Shown: in pieces, positions 23,770 through 35,599 of the stretch
How the letters are laid out: every line of letters begins with the position of its first letter
Position numbering within the stretch: the stretch's first letter is position 1
Assembly (NCBI RefSeq): GCF_002443255.2
Contig: NW_019211454.1
Span: forward strand, 56,756,608-56,820,607
Source: Varroa destructor
Taxonomy: Eukaryota; Arthropoda; Arachnida; Mesostigmata; Varroidae
Length of the DNA: 64,000 nucleotides
Direction: 5' to 3'
The notes under the pieces: model-generated
Told to the model about the DNA's origin: nothing
Databases searched by the model: none
Seen by the model: only the letters and a program-made list of their open reading frames with translations
Program-made: the position numbers and the translations under genes

Positions 23770-25300
23770 ATGTAATAGGCCAATTTCTTTCAACAGTGAG
23801 TAGTTTTAAAAAAATAGTTCGGCAATTTCTCTTGTGACAAACCTTTTTCCTTAATCCCCAGTCGCTGCTTCCTTGGCGTTTCGCTGGACACACCGTACCA
23901 GGGCGTACGAGTAAAGAGAATCTTGCCGCTGTGTCCCTCACTGCTCGGTAAGTTGAATTGTAATAACAGGGCACCACGCACCGGTAGACCGTGCAACAGC
24001 CTGTGGTAGTGAGGCCTACGGCGATGACGACAATAGGCAGCTCGAGAACGGCATGCCTCAGCTGAATTAAGTGAACCGCGTAAAAGTGCGTCCCAAATCG
24101 CAGACGATCCAGCCGAAAACTGAAGACATCGGGGGGGTGGGAAAAAGGGGTGTAGGTCTTTTTCCGTCCATGTCGAAGACTGCCTCGCGTGAATGCGTAC
24201 CGCCACCGCAATGGCGAAACGCAGTTAGGAGATTGCAGTGAAGGCACTCAATATAAGAAAGGACAACAACGAGTCGAGTAGAAGGCCAGCAAGTGCCGCC
24301 GTTGCCACTCCGCAGCGTTGGGTCCGCAGCGTGACAGCAGCTCAGCATAAGCTCCGTTTGGCTGCACTGCAATCGCCGCTAGTCTCTCAGCTGATCGAAG
24401 ATTGCCGTAGCTATTGCGATGGCTGACGTTGTTACCGCTGCGAAAATGGCGTAAATAAAGTCAGATAGAGGCTTTCCTCGATGGTTCTCACGCTCTTTTT
24501 GTTTATAGCGTTCGTGATGATGCTTTTACTGATGTCGTTTGGCCATACCCGATGTTCGCTGCCGGTGTGAGTTGACTCACAGCTGTGGAATGCAGAGTCG
24601 GTGCGCTGTCTACCTGCCGCAGTGGCCACTGTGGCGGCAGAGTACGATTTGACGGTTTTCGTCGTGCGAAAATTTTTCCCTACCGCAAGTAGCTTGACGC
24701 TCCCGGCCAGCGCGGCTGGCTTCAACGATGCTTGAGGCTTGACAACGACCGCAATGACAACAAGAGGAGCTGCAGCAATCCAGCCGGCTGAGACTTTGAC
24801 GACAACATTCCTTGGCGCAGCAGTGGTGCCTTCCCGCACACCTGGGCCGGACGCCTAACATGTCCCGCTTACCTTTGGTCGATCCATCCGACGAAGTTAT
24901 CGCGCTGCCGCCCCGATAACAGGAGCCACAAACGACAGGATCCGAGCGTGGAGCTTTTCCAATGTTTTTTTTTGGCTGTCAGTTCTGCATTTGGCCCTCC
25001 GTTCCACGTAGTGGTACACAAGATGGTAAGAAAAGTACCTACACCTAGCTTCGTATCGCCTATCGGAGAATGAGTTAACAGCAACTAGCCGTTGTCGACA
25101 ACCAGAAGTCGACCTAGCTTTGTTGTTTGTTAAACGGTAATGATGCCAAATGAAATTGGCTGCTATGTGGGGTACAATATTATAAATGGTTGCTAGGAGC
25201 TGAGCGCAATGATATTTGCGATGAGAAGTCTGCATGAAACTCGCACTTGCACGTAGAGACACGCACGCACGCACACACACTTATGCGTACGATAAATATA
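23770..25300. other. GC-richer island with overlapping minus-strand open frames
   Basis: Overlapping minus-strand frames of 83-159 codons lie at 23768-24372 and 24432-24861. Their products are low-complexity (Ala/Val or Arg/His/Cys rich) and I recognise none. Frames shifted by one base are equally open, which points to composition rather than coding. A G-rich stretch occurs at 24130-24160. Confidence 0.35.
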
Positions 25301-28300
25301 TATACAAACGTGTCTTTGTGTGTATTGGAATAACGAATTCCGGTCTAAGGTCGACAAGTATAGCGATAATATTAACGTAAACTCTGTGACAGATCGTGGA
25401 CTATTAAGCGTAAGAGGGCGATGGCACTTTGACAGCGTTCTCGTCATGGTTAGCGCACCCGTTTTGACTGAAAGCTGACAGTGTTTGGGTGACAACAATA
25501 ACGACGGATCGTCCAGAATCATGAAACAAAAACGGTGCTACCGTTTCTAACCTTGTCAAAAAATGACGTTCAGATATTTCATCGGGCTAACTTCCTCATG
25601 AACATCGGCAGAAACCTTATGGAACGATTATCGGCTATGGTATTGTCTTAGCATTATCGTACGTGCAATTTACTGACAACTGTCGACACGCCGACAGCAA
25701 ATGGAATATGACTAGATTCGCTCGAAATTCTTTACCAAATGGAGGGGCGCCTGTTGTCGATGAATAATTTTCCTTGTGGCAGGGATGCTGTTCCAGTTAC
25801 GTGTTCTCCATTGCGCTGACAACCGGCCGTCGAAATGAAATGTATCATCTCAACACAGATTAATCTACCAGGTGGGTCCATATTCCTCTTCTCCTATTCG
25901 TTATGAAACCCAGGTCATGCAAGCTACATCCATTTATTTTCCTTATGCAACTTAAACGCAACGGCCATTTTCCTCTCCATTATCCCTATTCAAACGAGAG
26001 AAAAACATTTGGGTAATACATTGTTACGAAACGACGATGTCCATTTTAAGGCGACCCAGGACTCTTACTCGATTACTTTCACTGAAGGATAACACAGTCT
26101 CCTCCCTAGCCCATTCAGCTAGACGGGTCCCACGCGGACTGTACCATATAGTGGCCACGAGCAAATTGTTCGGGGTTGCTTCCTCGGGTAGGTTAACATG
26201 AAACAAAAACGTCTGATAATCATCGAGTCTCTTATATCACTGAGGGAAACCCTATATTTCTTAACGGCGACGCGAAATTTTCTGCCTTCTGCGGGAGAAT
26301 CCAGTTAAGCTTTGTGGGTATTCTGCAGAGCCGAATGCCCATTCTTTTGATGTAACTCATACCGGTAGAGACAAATAGAAGAAGCTGGTCCCTCGATCAT
26401 TATGGCGCGCGCCTAATGGTCTGGTCCGATCAGTACCTTGCGTTTCCTACGCTACTGAACGTTATGTCAGAGACATTTTTTGTCTGAGACATATTCTAAG
26501 GCACTGCCGTAGTCGTTCACGTTACTGGACTGGTTTTGTAACGTAACTCTTTGCCGTGTAATCTCGCTTAGCTTCTGTGCGAGGTTTAAAGATGTACGTA
26601 ACAATAAATTATCGTAGATAACTAAGTCCGCTGTACTCGTGGTTGTAGCATAGCCACTTATAGTTTCTGTGGGAGCACGCCTGGGAGTTGGAATTACCGG
26701 TCAGGTGTTGTTCGTACCCGTCTTCCTCTGGGCTGAGTCTGCTCACTCACAGGCGGGTGACGTTTTCTTGATACTTTTCACTGCCCCGCTGTTCAAGCCA
26801 TACGGCAAGGACGCTGGACCGTGCTTCCTCAGGAAGACCGCACCAAAGGCCTTGCGGCTGGGAGAATCGAACAAGAAGCCTACCACTAATGTACGCTTTT
26901 TGTCGTATATCGTAGAATAGAAACTACCTACTAACGTAGCCGGCCACAGACAGGAGCTGCAATGCACAACGTCGCAGTATCGTACTAGGGCTGCGCGCTA
27001 CGTCGGTTCCTGGCCAAAATCTACTCCAGTGGGCGCGACTCAGTCAATGACTTCGTACCGCCAACCAGTTCATCGCTGCGACTTTCGATAGGCTGCTGCA
27101 CATGTCGTTGTTCAAATGAAGGACCAGTAAATTCTCATGTGCACTGAAGCGACTAACTGGGCCTACCTTTTGGACGCATTCACCGGCACGATCAGCTAAC
27201 CCGTCCTTCCTCAAGCGGAGGAAGTGACTCCCATATCTGATGGACGCCAATACTTTTACCATCTCTACTACTAGTAGTACGACCACGATACGCTAGTACC
27301 CACAAATATTTTCATGCCATTCACCGCATTGTACGGTTTCTGTCGCTGGAAACAGTGAGCGCCTCAGGCTGCCCATCAGTCGTCCTAGCCCACCACCCAC
27401 AATCGTTTAGGCTCTGCATATGATCTGCTACTAAACGAAATAATATCGGGTCAAACGACACCAAGCGATCGTGTGTAAAAGCCATTATTCTATCATCATA
27501 GAGATCTATTCTATAACTATCATAGGAAGAAATAGTTCTAGATAAACACCGATTTCCCTTTACCTGTTGGGTGCTTCGTATTAGTGTGACAGTTGTTAGT
27601 AATGGGCGAAATAATTATTCCTTCTTCACTAAATAGTTGCGTGTATCATTATTTATCAATTTTTGCCTATGCTCATGGTACCGCGTACACTCTACCTATT
27701 AAGGTAGGGTGGAAAAGAGAAGAGGTTCCTATGTTTGACATATTGCACAAGGCTTCTATGAACACCGCAGCCTGAAATAACACTGGACCGCAAGCAACGG
27801 GCAAGCATTCGATCCTTATCAAGAGAAGATATTAAAGAAACCCTGAAGGCATTTTGTTGAGCGATCCAATCGAAATCAGACGGATAGAACGAGCTATACA
27901 CGAGCAATTTGGCAGCCATCCCCTAAAATCCAATACGGCTAGCAATTAATGGTAAATACCAAAGCGTAGTTTGATTGGCTGTACGAACAGTGATCGAAAA
28001 CGCCAGTCGATACGTCTAGAATGCAATACTGCTCGTACAAGAATTCAGAAGTTCTTTCGTTTTAGGGACTGATGATGTGAGCGACATAGAAGTTTACATG
28101 GCTCAGTACATTTAACGAGAACAGGACGTGTCCAGCTTTCGTATGAGAGATCCGTGCTATTAGATACTGATCTGAACTATAATAGCACATTTAGCAGATA
28201 CGCGAGCGAAACGAAGAAAACAGCTTCTTGATAGGCTTCAAACTCTTCAGCGATGTCCTGAAATTTCAGCTTTGACTGATCACCCTTCAAGGAGCGAAAA

Positions 28301-29370
28301 TATTGGACGTCCAGATTGTTACGTAGTACTTGGTACGAAACATTTATGCGTAGTGATCTTTGAAAATACTGGCCAAACGTACCATTGTGAGGAACACAGT
28401 TATCTCGCCATTATAAACAAAAAAATACAGTTATTAACTGAAAATTGAGAATTTTCACTTCACAAGAAATACTTGTGTAGAAAATAGTTTAGTCAATGTC
28501 TGATAATACTTTAGGATTTATAAGCGGTAACTAGATTTATTTTGATTACTGATAGAAGACGTAGTAAACAATCGTTTGCTTTGACCAGGAGATTTCTATA
28601 AAAATAAAAGTTTTCTAACTCGTCCGAACGTTTTCCGGTAAAAAATATAGTACTTAAAGGCGTATTTTTTAGAAAATGCAAACCTGGTGAAAGCAAAATC
28701 TCTACAAAATTAATTCCGTTATCAATTCAAGATACTCGTACATGCTTTGACTTTCAAAATGCTATCTTTTCCACGGCATTCACCATACAGAAAATACAGA
28801 GGATAACTCTGTTAAACTATTAGTTCTATTGTGATATCTGCGCCGAAAAGAAAAACTTCTGAGAAAGTTCAGCAAATCTTTAAACATTGGTACGGAAGCA
28901 CTGGCTACCGTGCAAACAGACAACTTTCGACCTTTGAACCTGTCGAGAAATGAGAAGTGGCGTGCGAGATTAATAATTACTGAATATCGTGCTTTTAACT
29001 TATTTGTCATGGTGTCTATATAGTTATTTTAGTATCAGTAGAAATGAAATGAAATGCCGTACAAATCAAAAGTCCGTTTAAATTTTCCAATACCGTGCGT
29101 GTTTATGCCGGTGTACGCCAACGCAAGATTTGACGGTCCCGATCAAAGGGAGTTTATCCCTTTCATAAACACAAAAATCGAGAACGATGCATTGTTCTAC
29201 AGCTGCTTCCCTTTGTATCTATTGGCGAAGTGCAAAGAATAAAAGTGATTTTGTTACTTTCACCCTTCCTCTGCAAGAGTCATTTTCACAAATATGCAGA
29301 CCCAACAAATGGTTATACTTTTAAAGCTGGCTAGCTTCTAATCCTCTGAGCCCAAATAGCACCTGAATTG
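25300..29370. other. Intergenic, nothing recognised
   Basis: AT-richer sequence with scattered frames of 60-83 codons (for example 26669-26920 plus, 29054-29242 plus) lacking known motifs. A 14-bp palindrome of TACTACTAGTAGTA lies at 27266-27279. Confidence 0.45.
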
Positions 29371-29379
29371 AGTTATGTC

Positions 29380-29426
29380 GTATGGCGGCGATCCTTCTAG
29401 AGAAACACGTTTTCGAAGTAATGCAA

Positions 29427-29465
<39 letters not shown>

Positions 29466-30680
29466 GCAGCAGCAGCAGGCTAATCGCTCGGACGGAGTGG
29501 TTTTTTCAGATTTGTACTGGGCGAGTGATACAGCCGAAGCAAAGATGCTACATTGCAAAGATCTCCCATCCATATTGCTATCTGTATCGTGGACTGACTC
29601 GCACCAAGTGAGAATAACTCAGCGGATGCGAAACAAAAAATCAACTGAGGATAACAACTTCATCGAAAATCATCTCCCGCCCCCATCGCCATATTGGATT
29701 GCCGTTCTCTTGTCCAGGCGGCGATCGAAACACACCTGAAAGGGGCTTACCGGTCTGGTCTCAACGATGCCTCCGGGCTTAACACCTCCAAAGACGCTGC
29801 AGGGCCGCTCTCTCCAGACACGCTGGCGACGCTGGCCGTGCTCGTCGCTAGCTTCGCGTGCGCTTCCGCGAAACGTTGCCCATTACCTTTTCGTCGCCTT
29901 TGCAACGCCTCGCATCAAAAGCGCACACTGTATAGTAGCATTTGGATGGATATGATCTCTCGCTGTCTATAGCAAGATCTCGCTGAGGATCTGCTTTGTT
30001 TGCACTAATATGAATAGGTGAACCGACAACTATGGTCGCCTTCCCGCCTATTTGGCTGGATAACCGGTGACGTTAAACAGCTGAGTTTAGAGCTACTGGT
30101 GCTCAGAAAGGTCCTCTCTCAGAGCACAATGGGCAAGAAACAACGAGGGCTTCTAAGCCCTCAAGCCCCCACGCGAGCACCGCTTGGACATAACTGCTCA
30201 TGTTACAGACAGACAGAGAGAGAATCTAAATTGGTCTGAATTGCTTGCTTCAGCAAAGCTACCTCCGAAAGAAACAACCATTAAGACATTCAGTTACCTG
30301 AGCACTCCACACGTATCGCGATTGCTGGCTGTTCGAGCAGTGGAATACACCCGACTGAATTCAGAGAAGTCAGGTTGGCGGCGCCAGCCGTCTCCTAGTG
30401 CACCTGGGCATGCAAGCACGATCCATAAGCACATCACGACGCGTGGAAAAAGAAGACAAGCTGTTGTTAACGCCAGTGACTAATGTTACGTTAGTTAGTG
30501 GTGATGCGAAGTATAGTTTGCTTTGCTGGATGCCGGTCGATCGCAAAAAGCTTCCAAGGAGAGACCTTTACTGCCTCTATTCTGGAAATACTGCTGCCAC
30601 TCATGCCAGCTTCAATGACGCTTTCGAGCCATTTTTGTTTATATTTGGCATCATAATTCATCTCCTACAAAAGATTTGAT
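29380..30680. other. GC-richer island with triplet repeats
   Basis: Contains the GGC/CAG compound repeat at 29427-29478 and a series of short plus-strand frames (29375-29611, 29694-29972, 30018-30239, 30184-30483, 30398-30679) without recognisable domains. The first would encode a poly-Gly/poly-Ser tract from the repeat. AT-rich sequence resumes after about 30700. Confidence 0.35.
29427..29478. repeat. (GGC)11-(CAG)6 compound microsatellite
   Basis: 34 nt of pure GCG/GGC repeat run directly into 18 nt of CAG repeat. This is the longest triplet tract in the window and a likely length polymorphism. Confidence 0.95.
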
Positions 30681-31099
30681 ATATTGTAGATTCTGCATTG
30701 TATATATAGTGCGATGTCTAAACGCGGAATGTTTTGTTTCTAAAACTGCATTTAAATAAAAACAGATATTTTAATGATTTTTTTCATCCGTACACCCGTT
30801 GCAGGGCCGCCCGAATAAGCTACGTACAAACAACTTCAACGAAATTGACTTTTGGACCGATAGCAGACCAAAACTATTAGAAATGCAAGAAATTACTGCA
30901 AGAATGCCCAAAGGTCGCAAACACCTGAGCGCTGTATCTCATTTGGGTCACCTTTCATCTGATTAATATTCTCCCTTCAAGGTAGCCATCATTTTCTATA
31001 TAAAAAGAAAAAACTCACTAATGCTTGCCTGAATTTAGACACCGCATCCTATATGAACCCATGCTTGGACATTACCTCTGAATAGTAATATGGCAACGG

Positions 31100-32400
31100 C
31101 AAAGGCTTTTCCATGCCAGTGATTAAAAATGAAGCAATTTGTTAATCACTGGTGGAAAATGCTGGCTAAATGAAAAAAATCAATTGTTTGACCGCGTACA
31201 CATATGCCAACCTTCGTAATGGGGCAAACAGTACCAGTTAAGGTATTGGGAGCCTTCATCAGTACATCTGGGTGCTCACAGTTTACTCAATGACCAAACT
31301 CAGATTCGTTTAAAGGGTTTTCCTGCATCCTTCGACTTTGTGATTTAGATATTACTCAGAGCAATTAATTGACTGCAGTAACATCAGACGGACTTGTCGG
31401 CACGACTAAATACATTCAGAACTAATGTTTAAAAGTAGCCTCGAACGAAAAAGAGTCATATTAATAACTCTCCTTCATAGTGGTGTACGCTACGTGTTTA
31501 CTCTATATAATAAAAAACGGATTATGTCACTGTGAAATTTACACGAAATATAGGTGTTTTAGTGACTCCCCAATAAAAATCCAAGATCTCGATTTGCTTT
31601 GATCTCAATGCTAAGATCTCGGAAAGAATCTGCTGTAAAGATTAGTTCATCATTGAGAATATAGTATAGGATCCACATTCTAACAACGGCCCACTTTGGA
31701 ACAGAAATGGCCATATTGTTGTTTGCACACTGCTCTACTATGCAGCTGAGTGGCTTTTAGAAAACTCCTGTCCTTAAGTAGCAGATGTGTGTAGCAGGGT
31801 GTGCTCTAATATAATCCGGCTGAATTCTATGCTTGTTTTTGGGGACAAGATCGGTGGAATATAAGAAGGAAGCACAAAACAAAAGGGGACTGAGGCAGAA
31901 CCTTTATGGAACGCCAAAATGACCTAATGGGCACTGTCTGAAAGCAGTGAAGCTTCACGCTTTAACTTTAGTGAATCGAAAATCTACTTGGGCTTTACTA
32001 AATTGGACAGAAATAGGTCGTCTTTGATCCGGTCAAACGCGTTTGGGAAGTCGAAATGCATTGAATGAAAGGACGTTTTCTTTAGTTCGAGTAAAAGCTA
32101 ATCGTGAACCATTTCGATTCTTGAGGTACGTATTTACATATTACGCTTGGTGAGGCCGCGTTGCCAAGGAGCAGCTGTTCCCTAAGCAGTTAAAAACATC
32201 CATATATTATTTACAAAAAACCCTTTGAATAAAATGCAGGATGGGGTAGGTATCCGGATTGTTCTTATATGATTTCTTGTTTACGGGCCAAGAAAGTTTC
32301 GTGAAGATTCAGCTTTGTAAAATTTCCAAAAGTAAAGCCTAAATGTCCCGTCAAAACTGCAGGTATTTTCGTGTTTTTGATACAGGAACGTTTCCTTGGT
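31100..32400 (-). mobile_element. Degenerate non-LTR retrotransposon (LINE) reverse transcriptase
   Basis: Read on the minus strand, the reverse transcriptase palm is recognisable in broken frames. From 5' to 3' of the element: a decayed N-terminal part resembling the KK..NP..Y.PI block near 32300-32240; motif A, HFDFPNAFDRIKDDLFLSNL, near 32055-32000, matching the LINE pattern DFxxAFDxVxHxxLLxxL; the VPQGS-SPLLF region near 31912-31870, where a stop replaces the Gln in one frame; a damaged catalytic ADD region near 31835-31820; and a 58-codon open stretch at 31735-31562 with CANNNMAISVPK, YYILNDEL and DSFRDL, typical of the LINE segment after the catalytic motif. In-frame stops and at least one frameshift show it is dead. 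The post-catalytic pattern recalls CR1/L2/Jockey-like elements, but the clade is not settled. No endonuclease domain or terminal repeats were recognised. Confidence 0.8.
31107..31159. repeat. Long imperfect hairpin
   Basis: Left arm 31107-31126 (TTTTCCA, two-base bulge TG, CCAGTGATTAA) pairs with right arm 31142-31159 (TTAATCACTGG, TGGAAAA). That is 18 bp with a 2-nt bulge and a 15-nt loop. It lies just past the recognisable LINE coding remnant and could be part of its 3' end or a separate insertion. Confidence 0.85.
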
Positions 32401-34600
32401 TTTAGACATTGTACATGTACTCAGTTGATGTTAATGTTCGTTATGAAAGCGTATTACTCTAAAAACTTTTATCACCTACCAAAAAAGTGATTCTTCTAGA
32501 CATATAGAAGCTTCAATGAAGCTTACACCAGGTCAGAGAAGATCTAGTCGTTACTCCGCACATCATCTCGTTTCTGGTACGGCTTTATGTTCACCACTTC
32601 TATGTACCTGGGGTAGGTAGACTTCTCTAGATTCAATCGTGAAATAAATCACTACTCGATTGCTAAAGGTCACCCATATGAAAACTAATTTACATTATTC
32701 AATTTATGGAACGTAATTCTTCCTATATAGCTAGGATCTTATTGATGTGTTTTCAAGTTGGGTCTAAGATAGGATAAAAGACAGACACTTGCATTATTCC
32801 ACCCTTTGTATTCACCCGATTTGGCACCTTGTAGCTCAAAAGATAACTGCAAAGAAATCGAACAGAGCGAAGAAAAAAACAGATCATAGAGCTGAGGTGT
32901 ATTTCTACAATTAAGCTTAAAAACTGTTTTAGCGATTGGAAAAACGATGGTGTTCTTTCATTCCGTTCATCTATATATATATATATATATATGTATCCTG
33001 CATCTACCATCTATCCTGCATATAAGTATTATATCTAAGGGGAACTAATTCGAGTATGAGTTGGATGATTGAGGCCGTTAGTACAAAGCCAAATCCTGGA
33101 CGATTCTTCGACCTAGTATTACTTTCAGATCCGATTTCTTTTCATTGTAGCAGGCAACCGTGTCGTTAAAGCTGCATATAGTGAACAATATATTTAAAAC
33201 AATTGAAATTAAGTTGAATCTACAAATTGGAACTGTATTCGATTTTTTATACTGACAAACCGTGCTAAGGATAGCTTACTCATAGATTTATCTCAAGCAA
33301 ACAAAAAAAAAAAAGACTGACAAGAACCGAAAGATTAATTCTCACGCTTAGTCGTCAGTATGTTTACTTTATCGAAAAAAGGGGGAAGATGTGCTTATGG
33401 ACACGCGGCCAAGATGGCTATCAGCTGGATAAACCATTCAGATATGACCTCATCTCTGCGAATCCAGATACCACTATCACTAGCATAGCGATTCCTTGCA
33501 ATATAGTAACAGAACGGTACAAGATGAACCTAGTAAGCGCGAGTATAGACTTCTTCCCACGACGAGGATAGCTATGTCACCAGAGCCTCTCACCTCCCTA
33601 TTGTAGCTACTAATGTAGTCCCATAGTCCAATGTAGTTAGTGGGCTTGAGTTCCCACGCGGGGTCGTGTGTCACCTCAGTCAATCGGCGGCTCGATAAAA
33701 CTCTATTCGTGGGACGGCCATGCGACCTCAGCTCGCACGAGGCACGTATCACTTTAGCTCGAAATTACAATGTGACGATTGCGATTATTGATGCTTGCCC
33801 TGGTAAGCCTCGACACAGAGGCTTGTATATACATAAAATTGGGAAGACGATGAAGAAGATATTTAGAGAACAATAATACCTCGAGTACCTTCAGAACGTC
33901 TGAGCTATACACCTCTATTCGCTATTCTATCGGAATATTTCACAGTTGCCGCGTGATCTCTCATACACTGTATGCTAGCATCGACAACGACACAAGCGAC
34001 GATGGAAATAAAAATCTTGTCAAATTGTTGAAACAACTTGATCTGAGGTGAGTATGGATCGCCAGAGTCTTCACTAAACACGAAAGGGAAACCAGCGAGT
34101 AAAAGACCGGATAAGAAAATAGAGCGTACACCGTCGGGTTTCTTTAAGTGTACACTTCCACTTTCTTTCCTTAAGGTTTTTCAAAGTGGAGTTTGGCCTG
34201 AGGCAATGTGAAGCCTTGCGCCTAGCCACCGGCATTAGTAATAGTGGTGTGAAGGCATCGTCTTCGTAGTGGACGAATAGTACCGAAGTGTCGAGGACTT
34301 GCACAGAGTTAACTCAACCTTGCCGACTCTGTTCTTGCTGTGTTTGATCAGTGACTCAGTTACAGTGTTACTACTTTATTTCAAGAAGACCGAGAGAGCA
34401 TAAAAATAGGACAAAGAAAGAGACAAATAAGGTAGCTAGAGGGCAACTTGAACTTGAGTAGTACAGCTCATCAATTCATTAGGGCCGCGCTTGGCATACA
34501 TATGTATGGCAAAATGCTGTCACTAGACTCCTGTTATCGCTCTCTTTTCTTTCGAAGCTATGTCTTCATGAACAGCAGGAAGAGCGTACAAAGCGCTCTA
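32400..34600. other. AT-rich intergenic between the LINE remnant and HLH gene 3
   Basis: Holds a 17-bp inverted repeat at 32508-32524 (AAGCTTCA, A, TGAAGCTT) and a TA microsatellite at 32972-32992. Overlapping 60-90 codon frames at 33389-33876 on both strands have no recognisable domain. A sequence matching the high-affinity Su(H) site CGTGGGAA lies on the minus strand at 33651-33658; single sites of this kind are expected by chance. Confidence 0.4.
32972..32992. repeat. (TA)n microsatellite
   Basis: About ten TA units. Confidence 0.95.
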
Positions 34601-34747
34601 TTAAATTATTGATCCTGTTGGCCTGGGCTGGACCGGCAGGCCAGCCAGGACCATGACCAGGCGGCCGGCCTGATCTAGCCTGCCCACCAGTACTGTCTAT
34701 GCGGTGACGGTGGTTGGTATCTGGTACTAGCGGTGGCTTGAGTGGAG

Positions 34748-34764
34748 TTCAGTTCAGTTCAGTT
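34748..34764. repeat. (TTCAG)n short tandem
   Basis: Three copies of TTCAG followed by TT, so TCAGTT initiator-like hexamers occur three times in a row. No TATA box sits about 30 bp upstream. Confidence 0.85.
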
Positions 34765-35160
34765 GAGCTTGGGGATGGAACATCTGCGGGATACCATATG
34801 TCCTGACCAGAATGAAGAGGACATACCTCGCTGTATAGCGCGCGAGCGCACCCAGACGACAGCAGCAGCCACATCAAGTAGCCTGGTGGCTAGGTGGCTG
34901 GTTGCACGCTTGCTCCGGATGGCATATGCCTTATAGCCTAACAGCCGCTGTCGTCGTGGTCGTCGCAGCCGTAGAGCGGCCTGACTGCAGTCGCTCTGAC
35001 TGGTTGCTCGGTTGGCCCTTAGAGCTGAGGCCTATACGACCCGATATGTACACCTATTATAGCATCTATCTGTTCGAACGGCTGTCCTATACTACCCAGT
35101 GAGGTACAGCCCTCCTGTGAGCAGGCTGTACTCTGTCGCGGCCGATGGTAGAGTGGGTGC

Positions 35161-35356
35161 CAGCTGCCACATTTCTGTTTCAGCAGCAGCAACAGCAGTG
35201 GACTCAACCGCCGCAGCAGCTTTCTAACCAGCTCACAGCATCAATAGCAGCCGAGCATACTTTACATCGTATGCTAGTAGAACTGCTGTTGTTACCGGTG
35301 CTGGTGCTGCGGCTGCTTATTGTCTGTTAACCCTCAACGGTCCACGAAACCACGTG
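35161..35356. promoter_or_regulatory. E-box pair upstream of HLH gene 3
   Basis: CAGCTG at 35161-35166 and CACGTG at 35351-35356. The order, CAGCTG distal and CACGTG proximal, matches that upstream of HLH gene 2. Two hexamers alone are weak evidence; the parallel arrangement is the reason to list them. Confidence 0.3.
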
Positions 35357-35551
35357 CGTCCAACGAAGGCGAGAAGGAGCCTGAGGACCCTCGCCACTGG
35401 TGAGCGGAACTGTCTTCAAAAGCGTTGTCACTCGGCAAAGAACTTCAGTTCATCTTTGCTAACCGAGGTGTGCGCTATTGTTTGCGGATACAACTGTCAC
35501 TTAAAGGTTTCTAATTATTACTACAGTTGCTGTCGCCACGGCGAGTTCGAC

Positions 35552-35557
35552 TATAAG
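35552..35557 (+). promoter_or_regulatory. Candidate TATA box of HLH gene 3
   Basis: TATAAG lies 48 bp upstream of the start codon. Transcription starting about 31-33 bp downstream would begin near TCACAT (35583-35588), leaving a leader of only about 15 nt. A better initiator match, TCAGTT at 35565-35570, is too close (13 bp) to this TATA box. The promoter may instead lie further upstream, possibly with an intron in the leader. Confidence 0.35.
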
Positions 35558-35599
35558 TACTGCCTCAGTTAAGGACTACGGATCACATCGTCGTCCAAC

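Larger units (their letters stand above)
34620..35551. other. GC-richer 5' flank of HLH gene 3
   Basis: Triplet-rich sequence resembling the flank of HLH gene 2. It includes a TTCAG tandem at 34748-34764 and CAG runs near 35180-35225. Several overlapping short frames occur on both strands (34742-34936, 34902-35102, 35145-35330, 35354-35572), none recognisable. Confidence 0.4.

Noticed and set aside
23768..24861. Minus-strand frames of 135-159 codons as a gene
   Set aside because: Adjacent registers are equally open and no domain or splice structure could be supported.
26861..26950. Possible minus-strand tRNA at TGTTCGATTCT
   Set aside because: No T stem or acceptor stem can be formed around it.
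30018..30239. HLH-like helix in the frame containing TGDVKQLSLELLVLRKVL
   Set aside because: It resembles helix 1 of HLH gene 3 at a few residues, but no helix 2 follows in any frame.
2193..33658. Su(H)-type sites (CGTGAGAA/CGTGGGAA) at 2193, 23436, 33339 and 33651 as Notch input
   Set aside because: Scattered single matches; the degenerate consensus is expected about this often in 64 kb by chance.
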